Assembly: GCF_011926545.1 (NCBI RefSeq)
Contig: NZ_JAATIT010000001.1
Coordinates: 1,010,469-1,074,468 of the forward strand
From: Sphingopyxis italica
GTDB lineage: Bacteria > Pseudomonadota > Alphaproteobacteria > Sphingomonadales > Sphingomonadaceae
Direction of reading: 5' to 3'
Length of the DNA: 64,000 nucleotides
Part shown: positions 24,969 through 33,270 of the stretch, piece by piece
Position numbering within the stretch: the stretch's first letter is position 1
Layout: the number at the start of each line of letters is the position of its first letter
Notes under the pieces: generated by a model
Database searches by the model: none
Told to the model about the DNA's origin: nothing
Seen by the model: the letters and a program-made list of their open reading frames with translations, nothing else
Program-made: the position numbers and the translations under genes

Positions 24969-27332
24969 TCACGCTCCCCGCGGCAGGCTGATCCGCACGA
25001 GCGTGCCCTGACCTTCTTCGCTCACCACTTCCATCGTCCCGCCGTGCGCGGCGACAAGCTGGCGCGCGAGCGCGAGGCCGATGCCGCCGGTCGCGGTGCC
25101 CGCCTGCCCCCCCTTGGCGACCGCGGCCGCCGTCTCGGGCATGCCGGGGCCGTTGTCGGACACGATGATGTCGACCCCGCGCGCGTCGCCGTCGGCGTGG
25201 AGCAGCACGCGCGCACCCGACTTGCGCGACGGCGAGGTGAAGCGCACCGCATTGTCGAGCAACCCCGCGACCAGCCGCGACAGCCGCGGCGCATCGCCCT
25301 CGACGCTGCCGAGATTCGCCGAGATATTGCCGACGAGCTCGACCTTCTCGCCGTCGGCAAAAGGCTTCGCATCGGCGAGCGCGCCTTCGAGCAATGCTTT
25401 CACATCGACCGGCGCGCGCTCGATCGCGAGCGTCCCCGCCTCGCCCTGCGCCAGGTCGAGCACATTGTCGATCTGGCGCCCAAGCACGCCGACCGAATCC
25501 ATGATCGCATCGATATAGGCGCGCTGCTGGTCGCCGAGCTTTCCGGCATAGCCCGCCTGCAGCATCTCGCCGAAGCCGCCGATCGAGGTGAGCGGCGTGC
25601 GCAGTTCATAGCTCATCCGCGACAGGAAGGCGGTCTTGGCCTTGTCGGCCGCCTCGAGCGCCTCGTTACGGTCGCGCAGCGCCCCCTCCATCTTCCGGCT
25701 CGCGGTGATGTCGAGCATGATCAGCAGCGCATTGCCGTCGGGCAGCGGGATCGACGCGAAGTCGAAATGGCGCCCGTCGGCGAAACGCACCTCGCCGACG
25801 CGCTGCTGCCGTTCCAGGGTCGCGGCGCGGATGACCTCCTGCACGATGCTGATCTGGTTGGGCTTGGCGAGCCGGTCGGCAAGCCCCGCCATCAGCGCAT
25901 CGACGCGCGGGTGCGCCGCGAGCGTCGGCTCGTCGATGCCCCACAGACGGCGGAAACGCTGGTTCCACAAATGCAGCCGCCCGTCGGGGGCGAAGACCGC
26001 GACCGCCTCGAACAGATTGTCGAAGGTCGCGGTGCGCACGCGCAGCAGCGTGTCGCGCGCGCCAGCGAGCTGCACTTGCTCGGTCTTGTCCTCGGCGATC
26101 AGCAGCAAGCCGCCGTCGGGGGTCGGCTGCGCGACGACGTGCAGATGCGTCCCGTCGCGGAGCAACCAGTCCTCCTCGCTCGCCTCGGCCTGCGCGAACC
26201 AGTCGACATGCGCCTGCCGCCATTCGGGATAGTTGCGCACCTCCGGGGTCCGCCCGCCCTCGCGCCACGCGTCGAGCAGCCGCGCGAAGGGCAGCGCCTC
26301 GGCAACATCGTCGGCCTCGATTCCGAACAGGCGGCGGAACGGCAGGTTGGCGAAACTGAGTCCCTGGTCGGGGCCGAATTGCGCCACCGCCGCCGACAGC
26401 CGGTCGAGCAGTTCGCGCTGCGTATCGACGAAGCGGCGGTGCGCGCCGCGTTCGGTTTCGAGTTCCTGGATGTCGATCGCATAGCCCGCGACGCCGATCA
26501 GGCGGCCGCCCTCGGGCGCCAGCGGCACGTCGACGACGCGCATGATCCGCCGCTCGCCCTCGATCGTCACCGGAATGGTGCGCATCTGCGCCGACCCGGC
26601 GGCGCGCGCCGTGTCGGCGGCATCGGCGGCGCTCACCCCCGCGACGGTTTCGCACAGCTCGATACCCCCGTCGATCACCGCGGCGGCACTTTTTGCCTCG
26701 ACCGCGCGGACATAGGCATTGTTGACGAGCGCGAGCGACAGGTCGGTGTCGCGGAACCACATCGGGAAGGGCGCGGCCTCGATCAGCCCCGACAGCGCCT
26801 CGAACGCCGCCATCGCCTCGTCGCGCTCCTGCCGCGCATGCGCGAGCGCCTGCTGCCCGTCGGTCGCATCGCTCAGCCACAGCAGCACGCTGCCCGCTCC
26901 CCCGACCGCCTCGGGCGCCGCGGCGCCGTGGACGATGATCGTGCGGTGGCTGCCGTCGGGCTTGAGGCTCAGCACAAACGGTTTGGCGCCGCGCTGCGCG
27001 CCGAGGATCGCCTGACGCAGCGCGTCATGCGCCTGCGCATCGAGCCCGCTACCGAGCCCGCGCAGCTCGTCGAAATTGCGCGGGCCTTGGTTAAGCCCCA
27101 GCCAGCGCCCGAGCCGCTCGCTCGCCTCGATCCGCCAGTCGGCGCGGACGATCACGGGAAGCTGCGGCGACGCCTCGACCAGGCTCGCCAGCCGTTCGGC
27201 CTGCCCGGCGACGAACGCCGAACGCCGCTGCATCGCGATCCCGCGCAGCGTCGCCCATAATCCGGCGAGCAGCCACAGCGCCGCGAACAGACCGAGCGCG
27301 AACAGAAACGCGGGGGAAAGCGTGTCGCTCAT
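24969..27332 (-). CDS. divL: DivL-like PAS sensor pseudo-histidine kinase with Tyr at the phosphoacceptor position
   Basis: A 787-residue membrane-anchored kinase: one N-terminal transmembrane segment (residues 8-28), a series of PAS-like sensor domains, then HisKA and HATPase domains. The H-box reads MSYELRTPLTSIGGFGEML, with Tyr575 where histidine kinases have the phosphorylated His. The ATP site has NAVRFTSPS, DNGPGMPE and TGGIGLAL. Caulobacter DivL has the same substitution and layout and controls the CckA-CtrA cell-cycle pathway through DivK. Location beside tsaE agrees. The ATG at 27332 is the first in frame. Confidence 0.87.
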   Translation of the reverse strand: MSDTLSPAFLFALGLFAALWLLAGLWATLRGIAMQRRSAFVAGQAERLASLVEASPQLPVIVRADWRIEASERLGRWLGLNQGPRNFDELRGLGSGLDAQAHDALRQAILGAQRGAKPFVLSLKPDGSHRTIIVHGAAAPEAVGGAGSVLLWLSDATDGQQALAHARQERDEAMAAFEALSGLIEAAPFPMWFRDTDLSLALVNNAYVRAVEAKSAAAVIDGGIELCETVAGVSAADAADTARAAGSAQMRTIPVTIEGERRIMRVVDVPLAPEGGRLIGVAGYAIDIQELETERGAHRRFVDTQRELLDRLSAAVAQFGPDQGLSFANLPFRRLFGIEADDVAEALPFARLLDAWREGGRTPEVRNYPEWRQAHVDWFAQAEASEEDWLLRDGTHLHVVAQPTPDGGLLLIAEDKTEQVQLAGARDTLLRVRTATFDNLFEAVAVFAPDGRLHLWNQRFRRLWGIDEPTLAAHPRVDALMAGLADRLAKPNQISIVQEVIRAATLERQQRVGEVRFADGRHFDFASIPLPDGNALLIMLDITASRKMEGALRDRNEALEAADKAKTAFLSRMSYELRTPLTSIGGFGEMLQAGYAGKLGDQQRAYIDAIMDSVGVLGRQIDNVLDLAQGEAGTLAIERAPVDVKALLEGALADAKPFADGEKVELVGNISANLGSVEGDAPRLSRLVAGLLDNAVRFTSPSRKSGARVLLHADGDARGVDIIVSDNGPGMPETAAAVAKGGQAGTATGGIGLALARQLVAAHGGTMEVVSEEGQGTLVRISLPRGA

Positions 27333-27497
27333 CCCGTCCTATGTCCTCGTCTGTCCGAATATCCCGCGCGCATGATCGCCAGCCCTAAAGGCGAAGGAGT
27401 CATGTTTCAATCGCATGTCATACGGATCGGCGCGCCGCATCATCCGATGGGCGCGCCGATCACAGCTATTGTGATGTTTCCGCTATGCGGAAACGTT

Positions 27498-27580
27498 GCG
27501 GCACCGGCCCGCTCCCCCTCCCGGCCTCCCATAGGCTACTATCGTCAGGGAGGCCGGGAGGGGGAGCGGGCCGGTGCCGC
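27498..27580. repeat. Perfect 33-bp inverted repeat with 17-nt loop
   Basis: The arms at 27498-27530 and 27548-27580 are perfectly complementary over 33 bp (starting GCGGCACCGGCCCGCTCCCC...), with loop ATAGGCTACTATCGTCA. It lies between the ahcY stop and the divL start, both on the minus strand, in a 269-bp gap. There is no T-run on either side, so a classical terminator is doubtful. A 7-bp hairpin (CTTCGCC/GGCGAAG, 27581-27598) sits between it and the ahcY stop and may belong to the same 3' structure. Confidence 0.9.
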
Positions 27581-27601
27581 CTTCGCCGTCAGGCGAAGAG
27601 A

Positions 27602-29017
27602 TCAATAACGATAATGGTCGGGCTTGAACGGCCCTTCGACCGGCACGCCGATATAGTCGGCCTGCTTCTGGCTCAGCTGGCTCAGCTTCACGCCCAGCTT
27701 TTCGAGGTGCAGCGCCGCGACCTTTTCGTCGAGATGCTTGGGCAGCACGTAAACGTCGTTCTTATACTGCTCGCTGCGCGTCCACAGCTCGATCTGCGCC
27801 AGCGTCTGATTGGTGAAGCTCGCCGACATCACGAACGACGGGTGACCCGTCGCGTTGCCGAGGTTCACGAGGCGGCCCTTCGACAGGATGATGATCTGCT
27901 TGCCATCGGGGAACTCGACCAGGTCGACCTGCGGCTTCACTTCGGTCCACTTGTAGTTGGCGAGCGCCGCGATCTGGATTTCGCTGTCGAAGTGGCCGAT
28001 GTTGCAGACGATCGCCATATTCTTCATCGCCGCCATATGTTCGGCGGTGATCACGTCGGCGTTGCCGGTCGCGGTGACGAAGATGTCCGACCGCTGGACG
28101 GCTTCGTCCATCGTCACGACCTCGAAACCTTCCATAGCCGCCTGCAACGCGCAGATCGGGTCGATTTCGGTGACGAGCACGCGCGCGCCGCCGTTGCGGA
28201 GGCTCTGCGCGCTGCCCTTGCCAACGTCGCCGAAGCCGGCGACGGTGGCGACCTTGCCCGCGAGCATCACGTCGGTGCCGCGGCGGATCGCGTCGACGAG
28301 CGATTCCTTGCAGCCATAGAGGTTGTCGAACTTCGACTTGGTGACGCTGTCGTTGACGTTGATCGCGGGGAAGGGCAGCTCGCCCTTCTTGGCGATGTGG
28401 TACAGGCGGTGGACGCCGGTGGTCGTCTCTTCGGACACGCCCTTGATCGCCTTGACCGTCTTGGTGAGGTAGCCGGGGTTCGCCGCGACGAACGCCTTCA
28501 GCGCGCGCTGCATCTCGATCTCTTCCTCATTCTCGGGCGCCGGCATCGTTTCGCCGGCCTCGAGCTTCGCGCCCCACAGCGCGAACATCGTGGCGTCGCC
28601 GCCATCGTCGAGGATCAGGTTGCAGGTCGTGCCGTCCTCGACACCCCAGTCGAAGATGCGGCCGACATAGTCCCAATAATCGGCGAGGCTTTCGCCCTTC
28701 ACCGCGAACACCGGCACGCCCGTCGCGGCGATCGCGGCGGCGGCATGGTCCTGCGTCGAGAAGATGTTGCACGTCGCCCAGCGGACTTCGGCGCCGAGCG
28801 CGGTCAGCGTCTCGATCAGCACCGCGGTCTGGATCGTCATGTGCAGCGAGCCGACGATCTTGGCGCCCTTCAGCGGCTGCGCCGCGCCGAATTCGGTGCG
28901 CAGCGCCATCAGGCCCGGCATTTCGGTTTCGGCGATGTTGATTTCCTTGCGCCCGAAATCGGCGAGGCTGATGTCGGCAACGACATAGTCACGGGTGTCG
29001 GCGGCGAGAGTGGCCAC
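27602..29017 (-). CDS. ahcY: Adenosylhomocysteinase
   Basis: A 471-residue S-adenosylhomocysteine hydrolase, splitting SAH to adenosine and homocysteine with bound NAD to relieve product inhibition of methyltransferases. [16 protein letters not shown] marks the substrate domain, [12 protein letters not shown] the NAD fold, and the C-terminal HYRY tail the dimer contact. The start is GTG at 29017 with GGAGAA upstream. An AT-rich inverted repeat at 29110-29129 lies in its long leader, and a larger palindrome lies at 29227-29248. Confidence 0.97.
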   Translation of the reverse strand: MATLAADTRDYVVADISLADFGRKEINIAETEMPGLMALRTEFGAAQPLKGAKIVGSLHMTIQTAVLIETLTALGAEVRWATCNIFSTQDHAAAAIAATGVPVFAVKGESLADYWDYVGRIFDWGVEDGTTCNLILDDGGDATMFALWGAKLEAGETMPAPENEEEIEMQRALKAFVAANPGYLTKTVKAIKGVSEETTTGVHRLYHIAKKGELPFPAINVNDSVTKSKFDNLYGCKESLVDAIRRGTDVMLAGKVATVAGFGDVGKGSAQSLRNGGARVLVTEIDPICALQAAMEGFEVVTMDEAVQRSDIFVTATGNADVITAEHMAAMKNMAIVCNIGHFDSEIQIAALANYKWTEVKPQVDLVEFPDGKQIIILSKGRLVNLGNATGHPSFVMSASFTNQTLAQIELWTRSEQYKNDVYVLPKHLDEKVAALHLEKLGVKLSQLSQKQADYIGVPVEGPFKPDHYRY

Positions 29018-29109
29018 GGGGGATTCTCCATATTGGCTAAGGTCGACCGCAGGCGAGCGGCCACGAAAAACATGCCCGGCGCCCTATCCGAAAGCGCGCT
29101 GCGGATCAA

Positions 29110-29129
29110 ATATAAACTTTTCTTTATAT
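29110..29129. promoter_or_regulatory. AT-rich inverted repeat in the ahcY leader, possible regulator site
   Basis: ATATAAA and TTTATAT form perfect 7-bp arms around a 6-nt spacer, about 93 bp upstream of the ahcY start. The AT-rich dyad fits binding sites of small winged-helix regulators. SahR-type (ArsR family) control of ahcY is known in proteobacteria, but this site has not been compared with that motif. Confidence 0.45.
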
Positions 29130-29226
29130 CGCTTCCGCCGCACCGCCCGTCGTCGCACGGCCCATGCGAATCGGCGGCGCCAAAACGCACCGTCCGCGAA
29201 AATAATTTTTGCGCGCACCGATTATG

Positions 29227-29248
29227 ACAATCGGGACGTCCCGATTGT
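29227..29248. promoter_or_regulatory. 22-bp perfect palindrome in the ahcY promoter region
   Basis: ACAATCGGGAC followed by its exact reverse complement GTCCCGATTGT. It overlaps a TTGTCA -35-like box reading toward ahcY. It is a strong operator candidate; the regulator is unknown and not encoded nearby. Confidence 0.6.
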
Positions 29249-29321
29249 GACAAGGAGTCGCCAAGCCCAAGATTCTGAAAAACCGGACTTATAATGCGCC
29301 TTGCATTCAGCATAATCGCTC

Positions 29322-29343
29322 TTTGTGACAGCTATGTTACAAA
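29322..29343. promoter_or_regulatory. Imperfect palindrome ahead of the TPR-gene promoter
   Basis: TTTGTGACA and TGTTACAAA form nearly complementary arms of a 22-bp dyad. It ends 12 bp before a TTGACT -35-like box (29356-29361) that is 17 bp from GAAAAT (29379-29384). It could be an activator site for the gene at 29414. The half-site spacing does not match CRP. Confidence 0.4.
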
Positions 29344-29355
29344 CCCCCGAAAACA

Positions 29356-29384
29356 TTGACTTTTTGTCCAGCGCGCGAGAAAAT
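29356..29384 (+). promoter_or_regulatory. Sigma-70-like promoter for the small TPR protein
   Basis: TTGACT and GAAAAT are separated by 17 bp, 30 bp before the ATG at 29414. The -10 match is moderate. Confidence 0.45.
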
Positions 29385-29413
29385 CATCTCAAGTTTTCGG
29401 GGAGATACCAGAG

Positions 29414-29812
29414 ATGAAAAAAATTCTGCTGCCGCTGATCGCCTTGGCTCTTTCGAGCCCCGCCGCGGCGCAATCGATCGTCGTCGTAACCGCGCCGCAC
29501 GCCGATTCGGACGTGCTGCCGGTCGCCTATTCCGAACTCAGGGCCGGTGAGAATCGGGCCGCGGTCGAGAAACTGACCGGCGAAACGACGCTCGACGCGC
29601 GCGACCCGTCGCGCCTGATCAATCTTGGCACCGCTTACGCGCGTCTGGGTCGTACCGCCGAAGCCGCCGCAGCCTATGATGCCGCGATCGGCAGCCCGAT
29701 CCGCTACGACGTCGAACTGGCAAGCGGCCGCTACATGGATTCGCGCTGGGCCGCGCGCACCGCGCTCGCGAGCCTCAGCCAGGGCAAGCCGCTGCTCGCG
29801 CTGGCGCGCTAA
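29414..29812 (+). CDS. Small secreted TPR-like protein
   Basis: A 132-residue protein with a Sec signal peptide (MKKILLPLIALALSSPAAAQ, cleavage after AAQ). One tetratricopeptide-like repeat is visible (SRLINLGTAYARLGRTAEAAAAYDAAI), and a second degenerate one precedes it. The ATG follows GGGGAGA. It is a single gene with its own promoter, converging on YqgE so closely that the two stop codons share bases. Function is unknown; periplasmic. Confidence 0.8.
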   Translation: MKKILLPLIALALSSPAAAQSIVVVTAPHADSDVLPVAYSELRAGENRAAVEKLTGETTLDARDPSRLINLGTAYARLGRTAEAAAAYDAAIGSPIRYDVELASGRYMDSRWAARTALASLSQGKPLLALAR

Positions 29813-30372
29813 GCCTCGCCGCCCTCGGTCGTCAGCAGACGGGCATCCACTCCCGCCTCGGCGAACGCCGCCTGCCACCTTTGGGCGGGCGGCGTTTCGA
29901 ACAGCAGGCCATCGCTGCCCGGCGTGACATGCCAGCCATGGCGGACCATTTCGTCTTCGAGCTGCCCCGAGGACCATCCCGCATAGCCGAGCGCCACCAG
30001 CCAGCGCGACGGGCCGCGCCCTTCGCCGATCGCGCGCAAGATGTCGTGCGAACTCGATATCATCCAGCGATCGCCGACCTGCACCGCCTCCTGCCCGCCC
30101 CAGTCCCGGCTGTGGAGCACGAAACCGCGCGACGGCTCGACCGGACCGCCGAGGAAGACCGGCTGGTCGAGCGGTTCGTCATGTTCGATCTCGAGCTGGT
30201 CGAGCACCGCGCCGACGGTCATCCCGTCGATCGGATCGTCGATACCGATCCCCATCGCGCCATCCTCGTCATGGCTGATCATCGCGATCACCGAATGCTC
30301 GAAACGCGGATCGCCGATACCCGGCAGCGCGAGCAACAATTGGCCGGTGAACCAGGTCGGGGCACTCTCCAT
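29809..30372 (-). CDS. YqgE/AlgH family protein (UPF0301)
   Basis: A 187-residue protein of the YqgE/AlgH family: FTGQLLLALPGIGDPRF at the N-terminus, the family core DEDGAMGIGIDDPI, and GYAGWSSGQLEDEM. It is cytoplasmic, of poorly defined function, and was reported near alginate regulation in Pseudomonas. The ATG at 30372 gives the usual N-terminus; the preceding in-frame stretch looks non-coding. It converges with the TPR gene. Confidence 0.92.
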   Translation of the reverse strand: MESAPTWFTGQLLLALPGIGDPRFEHSVIAMISHDEDGAMGIGIDDPIDGMTVGAVLDQLEIEHDEPLDQPVFLGGPVEPSRGFVLHSRDWGGQEAVQVGDRWMISSSHDILRAIGEGRGPSRWLVALGYAGWSSGQLEDEMVRHGWHVTPGSDGLLFETPPAQRWQAAFAEAGVDARLLTTEGGEA

Positions 30373-30492
30373 ATCCGTACAATGCCGCGACACGCCCAAA
30401 GGGTCCAGCCTCTTTGCTCCGGCGAATGGTGAATATCGGTTTTGGGGCGGGATGCGGAAAAAGCGGTCCATACCCGCGAACGGCCCGTCCGG

Positions 30493-31227
30493 CTAAAGCG
30501 CCCATCCGAACGCGCGGCGCAGTTCGGCCGCGCCGTCGCGTTCATAGGGGAGGCCGTGCGCCATCACGACGCGCTCGCAATCCCAGGAGAGGATTTCCGC
30601 CATCGCGGCGCGCACCGCGCGGCGGCGCGGCCAGAAGGTCAGGCGCATGTCGACCGGCGTGCCGCCCCCGGGGTGCGCGACCCCCGCCAGCCGCACCAGC
30701 GCGCGAAACAGCCGGCTGCGTACGCGCGCGGGTTCGAAATTCTCGATCAGATCGGTCAAAATGACGGTGCGCGAGGCTTGGTGAAAGAAGACCGCTTCGC
30801 TGACCATCGTGCCCGGCAAGAGCACGCCGGCGATCCCGTCTGGAAGCGGCATGGCGGGACCTTCGAGCAGCGCGTCGACACGGAAATGGCGCTTCGCCTT
30901 TTCCGCGAGCCCCGGCACCGCGAGGGTTCGTGCCACGGGATAGCGCGCCTGCCAGTCGGCGACATACCAGTAATGGATGCTGTTCGGAGCGACGAGCCAG
31001 ACGACCTCGCCCAACCGGTCGATCACGGCGAACAGCGCATCGTCGGGTGCGGTCGGTGAGTGGACCCACAGCCGCCCGCCAGGCAGGCGCACGACCGTCA
31101 TCCGCGTCGGAAAGGGCATCGATGCCGGGCCATAGTCCATGCGGATTTCGGGGCCGTCGACGGTCCAGATTCGCTCGCCGAACGGCTTGGGCACGTTGAG
31201 CGGCGCGTAGGGGACGAAGCTGGACAT
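30493..31227 (-). CDS. DUF4336 domain protein
   Basis: A 244-residue cytoplasmic protein that resembles the DUF4336 family, whose fold is likened to metallo-beta-lactamase-like hydrolases. TRMTVVRLPGGRLWVHSPTA and LVAPNSIHYWYVADW are typical, and a late His (VMAHGLPY) might bind metal. A complete HxHxDH motif is not seen, so catalysis is uncertain. It is monocistronic. Confidence 0.8.
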   Translation of the reverse strand: MSSFVPYAPLNVPKPFGERIWTVDGPEIRMDYGPASMPFPTRMTVVRLPGGRLWVHSPTAPDDALFAVIDRLGEVVWLVAPNSIHYWYVADWQARYPVARTLAVPGLAEKAKRHFRVDALLEGPAMPLPDGIAGVLLPGTMVSEAVFFHQASRTVILTDLIENFEPARVRSRLFRALVRLAGVAHPGGGTPVDMRLTFWPRRRAVRAAMAEILSWDCERVVMAHGLPYERDGAAELRRAFGWAL

Positions 31228-31329
31228 GCGCGGCAGGGTAACAGATGCGGCGGCGGGGTTGCAATTTGCGGGCGGCAGCGGACATGGAGTGCGGACGGGT
31301 TTAGGCAGGAGGTGGCGCTGAGTTCAGCC

Positions 31330-31872
31330 CTAAACCCTCTCAGTCTCTAAATGCGGCAGAAGTGCGATCCGCCGAACCGACCACTTTACCCAGTCTTCGC
31401 CGGTTTCATGGACATCGGCCTCATAGTATAAATCGATGGATTGCTCGTTTCGCGTCGGCCCGCACGAAGTCAGAGATTTCAGATCGTCGGCGAAAGTGAG
31501 TTCGATCTTGTTCATACGCCCTTGCTGAAGACTGCCAACAAGATGGGATTTGACCAGAGATCTCGCGGCCGACTCATCTTCTTTCATTAGCTGGTAATTG
31601 CGAAATGAGACGAGCGCCTGTTCGACCGCTTCCTTTCCTTTAAAAAACATCTCCGACTCGGTCAGCATGCTCGCGTCGAAGGCTACAAGTGTCGTTTCTT
31701 CCTGAAAGAGGCCTTCAAGTATACCGCCGTCGCCCGATTTGAGGAAATCGACCAGGCGACCACCCCAGTCGTCATTGTCATATTCGGCATAGCTGCATGC
31801 AGAGACGGACTGCGATGCCGTAATTGCCAAGCCGACGGCCAACCCGCGCATCAAGTCGCGACGCTCGATCAT
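31330..31872 (-). CDS. Unrecognised secreted protein, low GC
   Basis: A 180-residue protein whose N-terminus has a leader with twin Arg (IERRDLMRGLAVGLAITA) ending in SACSY, so it could be a lipoprotein or TAT-exported. The body is a small alpha/beta sequence with EEAVEQAL-like helices that might be a SnoaL/NTF2-like fold, but I do not recognise it. GC is clearly lower than in neighbours and codon choice is looser, suggesting recent acquisition. The stop follows a non-coding gap of about 100 bp from DUF4336. Confidence 0.6.
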   Translation of the reverse strand: MIERRDLMRGLAVGLAITASQSVSACSYAEYDNDDWGGRLVDFLKSGDGGILEGLFQEETTLVAFDASMLTESEMFFKGKEAVEQALVSFRNYQLMKEDESAARSLVKSHLVGSLQQGRMNKIELTFADDLKSLTSCGPTRNEQSIDLYYEADVHETGEDWVKWSVRRIALLPHLETERV

Positions 31873-31892
31873 CCTTATTCTCCGGTTGAGCT

Positions 31893-32498
31893 TTAGCGGA
31901 AGAAACAGTTCGCGCCGGCGAACAGCGCGTCGATCTTTGCCGCATCGCCCGGCGCGGCGAACATGCCGCCGATGACCTTGTCACCCGTGCCGATGCTGAA
32001 TTCCTCGCCGAGTGTGCTGTCCTCGATGTCGACGATCGTCACCGATTCCGCCGCCTTGGCACGCGTCGTGCCCACCGCGATCCCGCTCATCGTCGAATAG
32101 CTATCGGCGCCGGGTTCGTTGCCGAGGAACCAGCCGGCGAATTTGCCGTCCTGGAAATTGAGCGTCATCGCATCGTAGCGGGTGAATTCCATCGCTCCCG
32201 CGCCGCATTCCGCGTTCGTGCTGCGGTCGTCCTCCTTGCCCGCGACGTTCGCCAAGGCCGTTTCGGCCTGCGCGCGCGGGACGCCGAAGGCGAGCAGGCT
32301 CGTCTTGCCGCTGGTCTTGTCGACGAAGCGCAGCCCTTCGCCGTCGAGGCTGACCGCGGTGGTCGCGGCGTTGGGGCCGTCGTTCTTCGCCGCGGGCACC
32401 GGCGGCGCGACGGGGTCGGCGTCCGCAGGCGCTTTCTCGGCGGCCGGTTTGCACGCCGCGAGCAGGCCGAACATCGCGAGGGTCATGAAATTGCGCAT
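31893..32498 (-). CDS. Putative lipoprotein of unknown function
   Basis: A 201-residue protein with a lipoprotein leader: MRNFMTLAMFGLLAACKP, lipobox LLAAC with Cys17. A Pro/Ala-rich linker follows, then a globular domain with two late cysteines (one in AECGAG, one in GANCFFR). The ATG at 32498 has AAGGAGA upstream. It starts 2 bp before the DUF2238 stop, so they form an operon. No family is recognised. Confidence 0.75.
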   Translation of the reverse strand: MRNFMTLAMFGLLAACKPAAEKAPADADPVAPPVPAAKNDGPNAATTAVSLDGEGLRFVDKTSGKTSLLAFGVPRAQAETALANVAGKEDDRSTNAECGAGAMEFTRYDAMTLNFQDGKFAGWFLGNEPGADSYSTMSGIAVGTTRAKAAESVTIVDIEDSTLGEEFSIGTGDKVIGGMFAAPGDAAKIDALFAGANCFFR

Positions 32499-32499
32499 A

Positions 32500-33126
32500 T
32501 TATCTCCTTTCGCGGTGCGGGATCGCGAGCACCAGTATCGCACCCAATAGCGCGAGCGCCATATCCTTTTGCGCGTCCCAGATGTCGCCTTGCTGCCCGT
32601 TATAGCGGTCGACGGTCTCGCCCGCCGCGACGATGGTGAGAAGCCATTCGAAAATCTCGTAAAGACACGAGATCGCGAGCACCCAGCCGAGCACGGCTAG
32701 CCCCGCGCCGCGCCGCGCGAGCCCGCCCCAGCGCCTCGCGATTTCGGCGACGGGAATGACCGACAGCGCACCGAAGGCGAAATGGACGAGGCGGTCATAA
32801 TGGTTGCGCGTCCAGCCGAAGGCGTCGGAGAGGCTGGTGCCGGTCAGCGCGCGCGCCCAGTCGTCATAGGGGACATTGCTGTAGGCGTAACGGCCGCCGA
32901 GCGTGTGGAGCGCCATGAAGGCTACGATGCAGGCAACCGACGCGGTCGACATCGGCCAGCGGCGGAGCAACCAGGGGGCCGCGACGATCAGGAGCATCGT
33001 CGGAATATGCTGGAGCAGCGCGATCTCGGGATAGGGCTGGTCGATCTGTGCGAGAAGCAGCAGCGCGAGGAGCAGGCCGAGCAATTGTTTTTGCGCGCGC
33101 GGGAAGGTTGCGAAAACGGCGATCAT
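32500..33126 (-). CDS. DUF2238 / YjdF-like integral membrane protein
   Basis: A 208-residue inner-membrane protein with about six hydrophobic helices. Family motifs HTLGGRYAYSNVP, RNHYDRLVHFAFG and YNGQQGDIWDAQKDM are all present. Function is unknown. The ATG at 33126 follows GGAAGGGG. It forms an operon with the downstream lipoprotein (2-bp gap). Confidence 0.88.
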   Translation of the reverse strand: MIAVFATFPRAQKQLLGLLLALLLLAQIDQPYPEIALLQHIPTMLLIVAAPWLLRRWPMSTASVACIVAFMALHTLGGRYAYSNVPYDDWARALTGTSLSDAFGWTRNHYDRLVHFAFGALSVIPVAEIARRWGGLARRGAGLAVLGWVLAISCLYEIFEWLLTIVAAGETVDRYNGQQGDIWDAQKDMALALLGAILVLAIPHRERR

Positions 33127-33139
33127 CGCCCCTTCCTAT

Positions 33140-33257
33140 CCGCTCGCATCGAGCGAAGTCGAGATGCCCCGAAGGAGTGGACTCCGACGGGTGTCTCGAA
33201 GGTCGAAGTTTATCCTGAGCGCCTGCCAAGGCAGTCGAAGGGCTCGACACGAGCGGG
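33140..33257. repeat. Family A palindromic element, copy 1
   Basis: It is bounded by CGCTCGCATCGAGCGAAGTC on one side and GGCTCGACACGAGCGGG on the other, with GGTCGAAGTTTATCCTGAGC and GGCAGTCGAAGGGCTCGA inside. The same blocks occur at 48215-48296, 59737-59867 and 63747-63880. It lies between asd and DUF2238 and ends 13 bp from the asd stop. Confidence 0.8.
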
Positions 33258-33270
33258 ATCGGGAGTTCGA

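Larger units (their letters stand above)
29018..29413. other. 396-bp divergent promoter region between ahcY and the TPR gene
   Basis: This gap holds three palindromes, listed separately (29110-29129, 29227-29248, 29322-29343). The middle part is markedly AT-richer than the surroundings. On the minus strand TTGTCA overlaps the 22-bp palindrome, and an AATTAT-like box follows at about 17-18 nt, a plausible ahcY promoter. No small coding gene or known riboswitch fold was recognised. Confidence 0.6.

Noticed and set aside
29018-29260. A possible SAM or SAH riboswitch in the ahcY leader
   Set aside because: I could not find the conserved core or pseudoknot of known SAM/SAH riboswitch classes. A covariance-model search would settle this.
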